From positions 1-14,695 of the forward strand of contig JBBSDH010000099.1 in assembly GCA_038249605.1 (NCBI GenBank): a stretch of DNA of 14,695 bases, read 5' to 3'. Position 1 is the first letter of the stretch. The number at the start of each line of letters is the position of its first letter. The stretch is from M3007 sp038249605 (GTDB lineage Bacteria > Bacteroidota > Bacteroidia > Chitinophagales > Saprospiraceae). Shown here piece after piece: positions 5,738-11,348 of this stretch. The notes beneath the pieces were generated by a model. It had not been told where the DNA came from, made no database searches, and worked only from the letters and a program-made list of their open reading frames with translations. A program made the position numbers and the translations under genes.

Positions 5738-8227
5738 TTACTTCCGGTTCTTCAACTCCGTCAGGAACCTTTCCAATTCATCCATGCCGTAATACAAAAC
5801 CTCCCTTGGTTTGGAGCCTTCGGCAGGGCCTACGATGCCGAGCCCTTCGAGCTGGTCCATGATGCGGCCTGCGCGGTTGTAGCCGAGTTTCATGCGGCGT
5901 TGGATCATGCTGGTACTGCCGTGCTGGGTTTCCACGATGAGGCGTGCAGCGTCCTCCATCATTTCGTCGAGGTCTTTCAGACTTATTTGTTTAGAGTTGG
6001 CACCACCACCTGATCCATCTTTGTCGGGATGGAATTCGGGCAGGAAGAATGGTTCAGGGAAGCCTTGTTGATTGGAAATGAAATCGATCACACGTTCCAC
6101 TTCGGGCGTATCTACGAAAGCCGATTGCAATCGGATGATGTCGCCTCCCACGCTGAGCAGCATGTCGCCTCGGCCGGTGAGTTGTTCGGCACCGCCTGCG
6201 TCGAGGATGGTGCGTGAGTCGACTTTGGAGGCTACTTTAAAGGCTATTCGGGCGGGGAAGTTGGCCTTGATCACGCCCGTAATGATGTTTACCGATGGGC
6301 GTTGGGTGGCGATGATGAGGTGGATGCCTACGGCGCGGGCAAGCTGTGCGAGGCGTCCGATGGGCAGCTCCACTTCTTTGCCTGCGGTCATGATGAGATC
6401 GGCAAATTCATCGATGATGAGCACGATGTAGGGCAGGAAACGGTGGCCTTTGTTGGGGTTGAGGCGGCGTGCCACGAACTTGTCGTTGTACTCCGCAATG
6501 TTGCGCACTTCGGCTTTTTTGAGCAGGTCGTAGCGCGTTTCCATTTCGATGATGAGCGAGTTGAGCGTGTGCACCACTTTGGTGGTGTCGGTCACGATGG
6601 GCTCAAGCTGGTCGGGCAAATAACCCAGGAAGTGGTTTTCGAGGTGGGCGTAGGGGAAAAGCTCCACCTTTTTCGGGTCTATGAGGATGAGTTTGACCTG
6701 CGAGGGGTGCTTTTTGTACAGCAGCGACATAAGCACCACGTTAATGCCCACCGATTTGCCTTGGCCCGTAGCGCCTGCGATGAGCAAGTGGGGCATTTTG
6801 GTGAGGTCGGCCACAAATACCTCGTCCTGAATGGTTTTGCCAAGTGCGACAGGCAGCTCCATTTTGGCGCGTTTGAATTTGTCGCTCATCAATACTTCGC
6901 GCATGCCCACCGTCTGGCGGTTTTTGTTGGGCACTTCGATACCAATGGTTCCTTTACCAGGGATGGGCGCAATGATGCGGATGCCCAGAGCCGAAAGGTT
7001 GAGCGCGATGTCGTCTTCCAGGTTTTTGATTTTGGAAATACGCACACCGCGTGCGGGTATGATTTCGTACAAGGTGACGGTTGGACCGATCGTTGCCCTG
7101 ATTTTTTCAATTTCAATTTTAAAATACAGCAACGTCTCGATGATCTGCTTTTTGTTGCTTTCGAGCTCCTCGCGGTCTATTTCGAGGCGTTGTTCATACT
7201 CCGCAAGCAGTTGCAGGTGCGGGTACTCGTAGTGCGACAATTCGAGTGTCGGGTCGTAGGGTTCGGTGAGGTTGGGGTTGTCTTCCTGAACGGCCAGCAC
7301 AGGCGGTTTGTAAGCATTGGCGTCTTCGGGTTCAACGGGTGGAGGCGCCGTCGTGGAAGGTATGTTGATTTCCATCTCCGCATCGTCGGGGTCCAGGGCT
7401 CCATTTCTTACCACTTCTTTTTTGGGCACATCGGCAAACAGGGCGCTGCGCTTGCTCAGGTCGAGCGCAAGTTGCCCCACAGGCATTTCGAAAGGTTCGG
7501 CGCGTTCGGGCGCGGGCGATGCTTCCGGACCGGGTTTGTTGTTGACAGTATCCCTGAAGGTTGCGCCGGTGGCACGCGGTGGTGGGCGCATACTTGCACG
7601 TCGTTTGCCATAGTTGCCGGAAAGCAGGTCGTTCCAGGCTTGTTTGGTTTCAAACCAAAGTTGGCGCCAGGTAAATTCGTCGAGGTTGGGATTGTTGTTC
7701 CACACAAACACGGCCGTAAGCGAAAACAACAGCAGAGCAAGTGTGCCGGGGACGCCCAGAAAGTTTTGGATGTAGGTGCTCACCGCTTGTCCAAACACAC
7801 CTCCGAAAGGAAATTCAAACGATTGCAGGAAAAAAGATGCCAGTACCGAAACCACCACCATCCAGATGGCCGTGCGTTGCAGGGTTGAGGTGAGGTAATG
7901 CAGCGGCGAACGGCGGATGAGCGACAGGCCGTATTTGTAAAGCAGGTAAACCAACCCGTAAGAAGCGATGCCGAAACCCCAATACATGATGGAATCCGAC
8001 AAAAATGCGCCGAGACGACCGAGCCAGTTGTCAACCTGTGTGTCGCTCAAAAATACTTCCCAAGAAAACCGGAAAACCAGATCGTGGTCTATTTCCCAGG
8101 TAAAGAAATAAGAAGTGAAGGCTACGAATAGGTAAAAGGCAAGAAACAGAAACACCATGCCAATGAGCTTCGATACGCGCTCGTCGTCGAAATTGAAACT
8201 TAATTGTCCTCTTTTGCTCTTGGCCAT
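5738..8227 (-). CDS. ftsK: DNA translocase FtsK/SpoIIIE family
   Basis: This 829-residue protein has all FtsK parts in order. Four membrane segments lie in the first ~176 residues (about 21-43, 78-99, 119-137, 155-176). A Pro-rich linker spans ~205-330. The motor domain carries Walker A GATGQGKS at 485-492 and Walker B IVLIIDE at 601-607, and the C-terminal winged-helix gamma domain is at ~765-829 (STSMIQRRMKLGYNRAGRIM). FtsK forms a hexamer at the division septum. It pumps DNA with ATP, clears the chromosome terminus, and in many bacteria activates XerCD recombination; the gamma domain reads polar guide sequences. The linker is short compared with E. coli FtsK (1329 residues) and close to the usual length in Bacteroidota and in SpoIIIE. 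The ATG at 8227 starts MAKSK, the same five residues as the divergent topoisomerase, because both starts lie in an inverted duplication. The leader has a perfect -7 box about 85 bp upstream. Confidence 0.97.
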   Translation of the reverse strand: MAKSKRGQLSFNFDDERVSKLIGMVFLFLAFYLFVAFTSYFFTWEIDHDLVFRFSWEVFLSDTQVDNWLGRLGAFLSDSIMYWGFGIASYGLVYLLYKYGLSLIRRSPLHYLTSTLQRTAIWMVVVSVLASFFLQSFEFPFGGVFGQAVSTYIQNFLGVPGTLALLLFSLTAVFVWNNNPNLDEFTWRQLWFETKQAWNDLLSGNYGKRRASMRPPPRATGATFRDTVNNKPGPEASPAPERAEPFEMPVGQLALDLSKRSALFADVPKKEVVRNGALDPDDAEMEINIPSTTAPPPVEPEDANAYKPPVLAVQEDNPNLTEPYDPTLELSHYEYPHLQLLAEYEQRLEIDREELESNKKQIIETLLYFKIEIEKIRATIGPTVTLYEIIPARGVRISKIKNLEDDIALNLSALGIRIIAPIPGKGTIGIEVPNKNRQTVGMREVLMSDKFKRAKMELPVALGKTIQDEVFVADLTKMPHLLIAGATGQGKSVGINVVLMSLLYKKHPSQVKLILIDPKKVELFPYAHLENHFLGYLPDQLEPIVTDTTKVVHTLNSLIIEMETRYDLLKKAEVRNIAEYNDKFVARRLNPNKGHRFLPYIVLIIDEFADLIMTAGKEVELPIGRLAQLARAVGIHLIIATQRPSVNIITGVIKANFPARIAFKVASKVDSRTILDAGGAEQLTGRGDMLLSVGGDIIRLQSAFVDTPEVERVIDFISNQQGFPEPFFLPEFHPDKDGSGGGANSKQISLKDLDEMMEDAARLIVETQHGSTSMIQRRMKLGYNRAGRIMDQLEGLGIVGPAEGSKPREVLYYGMDELERFLTELKNRK

Positions 8228-8293
8228 TTTTGAATGCGGAATGCAGAATGCGGAATGCGGAATTTATCCCAGCAACGCGTGGGATCTACCCAG
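8219..8293 (-). repeat. Left arm of the ftsK/parC leader inverted duplication
   Basis: Read on the minus strand, this 75-bp arm matches bases 8524-8600 read on the plus strand. By eye there are three single-base differences plus one 5-versus-7-base patch. The arm holds the proximal ftsK leader, its start codon and codons 2-3 (MAK). Codons 4-5 (Ser, Lys) are the same amino acids in both genes, but the Ser codons differ (AGC versus TCC), so identity fades there. A further 11-bp copy (8310-8320 against 8497-8507) lies beyond a 16-bp stretch that differs but has equal length in both arms. Confidence 0.9.
8232..8266 (-). repeat. 7-bp tandem repeats in the ftsK leader
   Basis: Four units of GAATGCG or GAATGCA (plus-strand reading) begin at 8232, 8239, 8246 and 8253, followed by a decayed fifth unit at 8260. 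The array ends 4 bases before the ftsK start codon. A 7-base period with unit-to-unit variation, with no stop-free reading frame maintained by any known gene, points to a non-coding repeat. Confidence 0.75.
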
Positions 8294-8309
8294 CAAGGTG
8301 TGGGATCCC
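8268..8309. repeat. Two 21-bp tandem units, each able to fold
   Basis: Bases 8268-8288 and 8289-8309 are two tandem copies matching at 17 of 21 positions. Each contains CCCA and TGGG arms around an 8-base loop; the first extends to a 6-bp stem (ATCCCA at 8266-8271 with TGGGAT at 8280-8285). They lie in the ftsK leader. The parC side has one recognisable copy (about 8526-8546), and its second position is unrelated sequence of the same length. Confidence 0.6.
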
Positions 8310-8311
8310 GG

Positions 8312-8319
8312 CAAAAATA
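8312..8319 (-). promoter_or_regulatory. Predicted ftsK -7 promoter box
   Basis: On the minus strand the bases read TATTTTTG, a perfect match to the Bacteroidota -7 consensus TAnnTTTG. It is about 85 bp upstream of the ftsK ATG, predicting a leader near 78 bases. No TTTG is seen at the usual -33 distance; that position falls at the edge of the long hairpin at 8342-8444. The box is in an 11-bp block repeated exactly, inverted, before parC. Confidence 0.55.
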
Positions 8320-8341
8320 CACCTTATAGGGGAAACTTGAT

Positions 8342-8444
8342 AAAATCCGTTTTTTATCCGTGTTCGAAAATAGGTTTACCATCAGATATTGCAATGGTAC
8401 ACCTAATGGCACCGATCTTCGAACACGGATAAAAAACAGATTTT
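8342..8444. repeat. Long nested hairpin between the ftsK and parC promoters
   Basis: Arms 8342-8368 and 8418-8444 are 27-bp reverse complements with one mismatch (C8347 against the A at 8439). Inside them, 8371-8382 and 8394-8405 pair over 12 bp with one mismatch around an 11-base loop (8383-8393). Two bases separate the stems on the left and 12 on the right. The arm contains ATCCGT twice (8345-8350, 8356-8361). No start-to-stop frame in it looks like a protein. It could be a MITE-like insertion, a structured RNA or an insulator between divergent promoters. I found no clear target-site duplication at its ends. Confidence 0.8.
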
Positions 8445-8497
8445 TTTGCAAAAAATGTTTAAAAAACAATTTGTTTTAAGATTAAATTAAAAATTCG

Positions 8498-8505
8498 TAT
8501 TTTTG
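8498..8505 (+). promoter_or_regulatory. Predicted parC -7 promoter box
   Basis: TATTTTTG is a perfect TAnnTTTG match, 86 bp before the ATG at 8592, giving a predicted leader of about 80 bases. A TTTG at 8470-8473 is a possible -33 element, but the 24-bp spacing is longer than the usual 19-20 or so. The upstream 8445-8495 stretch is very AT-rich, as expected for a strong promoter. The box mirrors the one before ftsK. Confidence 0.6.
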
Positions 8506-8523
8506 CCACTGTTCCATAATATT

Positions 8524-8600
8524 CTGGGTAGATCCCAAGCGTTGCTGGAATGACAATTCCGCATTCCGAATTCTGCACTCCGCATTCAAAAATGGCCAAG
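8524..8600 (+). repeat. Right arm of the ftsK/parC leader inverted duplication
   Basis: This 77-bp arm is the inverted partner of 8219-8293. It holds the proximal parC leader, the ATG at 8592-8594 and codons 2-3. Both arms keep the order: a TAGATCCCA-type segment, then GTTGCTGG, then the 7-bp repeats, then CATTCAAAAATGGCCAAG. The match is far too long for chance, so the two leaders share one origin. Confidence 0.9.
8556..8587 (+). repeat. 7-bp tandem repeats in the parC leader
   Basis: Units ATTCCGC, ATTCCGA, ATTCTGC and ACTCCGC begin at 8556, 8563, 8570 and 8577, with a partial unit at 8584; they end 4 bases before the ATG. The array is the inverted counterpart of 8232-8266. Single-base differences between the arms fall inside units, so the copies have drifted since duplication. 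Confidence 0.75.
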
Positions 8601-11288
8601 TCCAAAAAAGACACCTCTGTACCGCCTACCATTTCGGCGTACAACGAAGACAGTGTGATTACCCTATCGGGGATGTACCAAAACTACTTCCTCGATTATG
8701 CGTCGTACGTTATTCTCGAACGTGCCGTGCCCGCAGTTGAAGACGGGCTCAAACCTGTGCAAAGGCGCATCCTGCACGCCATGTTCGAGCAGCACGACGG
8801 TCGGTACCACAAGGTGGCGAACCTTATCGGGCAAACCATGCAGTACCACCCCCACGGCGACGCTGCAATCGGCGAAGCCCTGGTGAACATGGGCCAGAAA
8901 GAACTGCTCATCGACTGCCAGGGCAACTGGGGCGATTACCGCACCGGCGACTCGGCGGCAGCGGCGCGTTACATCGAAGCTCGCCTCACCAAGTTTGCGC
9001 TCGACGTAGCCTTCAACCCCGATACCACCGTTTGGCAACTTACGTACGATGGCCGCAAACGCGAGCCCGTCAACCTGCCCATGAAATTTCCGCTCGTGCT
9101 CGCCCAGGGCGCCGAAGGTATCGCCGTCGGTCTGAGCACGAAAATCATGCCCCACAACTTCATCGATCTCATCAAAGCCTCCATAGCTCAGTTGAAAGGC
9201 CGCAAATCGGACCTCTTCCCCGATTTCCCCACGGGCGGGATGGTCGATGTAAGCAACTACAACGGCGGCGGGCGCGGCGGCAAAATCCGCGTGCGGGCAA
9301 GAATCAAGGAAATAGATAAAAAAACGCTGCAAATCGTCGAGATCCCTTTCGGTGTGTACGTCAGCGACCTGATCGAGTCCATCCTCAAAGCCAACGACAA
9401 AGGACAAATCAAGATTAAAAAGGTGATTGATAAAACAGCCGCCGATGTTGATATTGAAATAGAACTGCAGCCCGGCGTTAGTCCCGATGTAACCATCGAC
9501 GCCCTTTATGCTTTTACCGACTGCGAGGTGAGCATCAGTCCCAACTGCTGCATCATCGTGGAGAACAAACCCATGTTCACCAACGTAAACGAGTTGCTGC
9601 GCATCTGCACGGAAAACACGAAGGAGCTGCTGCGCATGGAACTCGAGATCCAAAAAAATGATCTTGAGGGAAAACTGCACTTCGCTTCGTTGGAGCGTAT
9701 TTTTATTGAAAAACGCATCTACCGCGACATCGAAGAATGCGAAACGTGGGAAGCGGTTTTGATAGCCATCGAGGCCGGACTTCGAAAGTACGTCACTACC
9801 CCATCGGAAAAAGCCGTAGCCGGTAAAATCCGCCTGCTGCGGGAGCTTATTAAAGAAGACCTGCTGCGACTCACCGAAATCCGAATCAAACGCATTTCAA
9901 AGTTCAATACGTTCAAAGCCGACGAAGAAATCGCCAAACTGAACGCCGAACTCGAGGTAACACTGAACCACCTCGAGCACCTCACCGAATACGCCATCGC
10001 CTATTTCGAAACCTTGCTCAGCAAGTACAGCAAGGGTCGGGAACGCAAAACTGAAATAGCCGCTTTTGACACCATCCAGGCCAGCGCCGTGGTGGCCAGC
10101 AACGCCAAACTGTATGTGAACCGCGCCGACGGATTCCTCGGAACTAGCCTGAAAAAAGATGAGTTTGTTCAAGACTGCTCCGACATCGACGACGTGATTA
10201 TTTTCCGCCGCGACGGTGTGATGAAAGTGGTGCGCATAGATGAAAAAGCCTTCGTTGGCAAAGACATCATACACGTGGCCGTTTGGAAAAAAAACGACGA
10301 ACGCACAACCTACAACATGGCCTATGCCGACGCCAAAACGGGGCGCAGCTTTGTGAAACGTTTCAACGTTACAGCCATCACCCGCGATAAGGATTACCAG
10401 CTCGGCTCCGACACCAAAGGTTCGCGACTGCTCTACCTTACCGTAAATCCCAACGGCGAAAGCGAGGTCGTCACCGTAACCCTAAGCCCGGGTAGTACGG
10501 CCAAAATCAAAATTTTTGATTATGATTTTGCCGAATTGGGCATCAAAGGACGCGACTCGCAGGGCAACATCCTCACCAAGTATCCCGTCAAACAAATACG
10601 CCAGAAAGAAGTCGGTAAAAGCACCATCGGTGCTCAGAAACTCTGGTACGACGACATCACCGGCCGCCTCAACATCCAGGAACGGGGCCGCCTGATCGGT
10701 GAATTCGATACCGGCGACAACATACTTGTGCTTTTCAACGACGGTACGTACGAACTCACCGACACCGAACTTCTGCAACGTTTCGATCCTAAGGAAATCG
10801 TATGGTTGGGCAAAGCCCACCCCGAATTGGTGGTCAATGCTGTGTATTTCGACGGCATCAAAGGCCTGACGATGATCAAACGTTTTCGCATTGAAACCAA
10901 CAAACTGCGCGAACGTTATACTTACCTCACCGAACACAACAAATCAAAACTGTTGTTCGTGAGCACAGTAGCAAACCCACGCATCCGATACACCATTAAG
11001 ATCAAAGGCAAAGCCATGAAAGGAGAAGTCAGCCTTGGTGAGTTTATGGACGTTAAAGGCTGGAAAGCCGTCGGCAACCGTTTGTCCGACCAGATCCTGA
11101 CAGGCGTCAGCCAGGTTGATGAACCCGATAACAAACCCGTTCCGGCTGCGCCAACCGCCAAACACGACGCCATAAAACCTACCCTTTTCGATGTTGTAGA
11201 TGAACCCGAACAAACACCGCCTCCAAAGGCAGAACCGGATAAAAAATCCTCAACATTCAAGCCGGGAGACACGATCGAGTTTGACTAA
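8592..11288 (+). CDS. parC: Type II topoisomerase subunit A, most like ParC (topoisomerase IV)
   Basis: The N-terminal ~480 residues form the breakage-reunion domain: DGLKPVQRRIL at 51-61, HPHGDAAI at 86-93, and AARYIEA at 124-130 with catalytic Tyr127. The Tyr makes the covalent link to cut DNA. A C-terminal beta-pinwheel-like region follows (about 510-820), then a Pro- and Asp-rich tail ending PGDTIEFD. The pinwheel has no evident GyrA box (QRRGGKG). With the 898-residue length, the GQKELLIDCQGNWG segment and the acidic tail, this favours the Bacteroidota ParC group over GyrA. With ParE (not in the window) it would decatenate daughter chromosomes. The start is set at 8592, not 8550, because the extra 14 codons are translated repeat (IPHSEFCTPHS) and ftsK begins at the mirrored ATG. 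The usual quinolone-contact Ser is Ala91 here. A 60-bp gap leads to pulA. Confidence 0.9.
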   Translation: MAKSKKDTSVPPTISAYNEDSVITLSGMYQNYFLDYASYVILERAVPAVEDGLKPVQRRILHAMFEQHDGRYHKVANLIGQTMQYHPHGDAAIGEALVNMGQKELLIDCQGNWGDYRTGDSAAAARYIEARLTKFALDVAFNPDTTVWQLTYDGRKREPVNLPMKFPLVLAQGAEGIAVGLSTKIMPHNFIDLIKASIAQLKGRKSDLFPDFPTGGMVDVSNYNGGGRGGKIRVRARIKEIDKKTLQIVEIPFGVYVSDLIESILKANDKGQIKIKKVIDKTAADVDIEIELQPGVSPDVTIDALYAFTDCEVSISPNCCIIVENKPMFTNVNELLRICTENTKELLRMELEIQKNDLEGKLHFASLERIFIEKRIYRDIEECETWEAVLIAIEAGLRKYVTTPSEKAVAGKIRLLRELIKEDLLRLTEIRIKRISKFNTFKADEEIAKLNAELEVTLNHLEHLTEYAIAYFETLLSKYSKGRERKTEIAAFDTIQASAVVASNAKLYVNRADGFLGTSLKKDEFVQDCSDIDDVIIFRRDGVMKVVRIDEKAFVGKDIIHVAVWKKNDERTTYNMAYADAKTGRSFVKRFNVTAITRDKDYQLGSDTKGSRLLYLTVNPNGESEVVTVTLSPGSTAKIKIFDYDFAELGIKGRDSQGNILTKYPVKQIRQKEVGKSTIGAQKLWYDDITGRLNIQERGRLIGEFDTGDNILVLFNDGTYELTDTELLQRFDPKEIVWLGKAHPELVVNAVYFDGIKGLTMIKRFRIETNKLRERYTYLTEHNKSKLLFVSTVANPRIRYTIKIKGKAMKGEVSLGEFMDVKGWKAVGNRLSDQILTGVSQVDEPDNKPVPAAPTAKHDAIKPTLFDVVDEPEQTPPPKAEPDKKSSTFKPGDTIEFD

Positions 11289-11319
11289 AAAAGTCGTTTG
11301 ATCATTGATGGTAACTACC

Positions 11320-11341
11320 GGCCAATTTTGCGATATTGGCC
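11320..11341. promoter_or_regulatory. 7-bp inverted repeat before the pullulanase gene
   Basis: GGCCAAT at 11320-11326 and ATTGGCC at 11335-11341 pair perfectly around an 8-base loop (TTTGCGAT). The element lies 32 bases after the parC stop and 7 bases before the chosen pulA start. It could be an operator, or a hairpin in the leader affecting translation. There is no T-run after it, so a terminator is less likely. Confidence 0.4.
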
Positions 11342-11348
11342 TATCATT

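Noticed and set aside
6302..7888. Long plus-strand open frame (528 codons) opposite ftsK
   Set aside because: It lies wholly antisense to the conserved FtsK frame. Its translation is rich in His, Phe, Val and Gly with no domain, as expected from reading a GC-biased gene backwards.
8342..8444. Reading the long hairpin as an intrinsic terminator
   Set aside because: It lies upstream of both divergent promoters, so no gene in the window ends into it, although a T-run does follow its right arm.
8157..8469. Short open frames on both strands across the ftsK-parC gap
   Set aside because: They read through the repeats and hairpin and encode repeat-derived peptides with no domain; the region is explained by inverted repeats and promoters.
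8550..8591. Earlier ATG giving the topoisomerase 14 extra residues
   Set aside because: Those codons are the 7-bp repeat array in translation (IPHSEFCTPHS). The mirrored ftsK start and the -7 box place the real start at 8592.
8219..8600. Reading the inverted repeats as the ends of an insertion sequence
   Set aside because: There is no transposase between the arms (only about 230 bp) and no clear target-site duplication. The arms also include start codons of two host genes.
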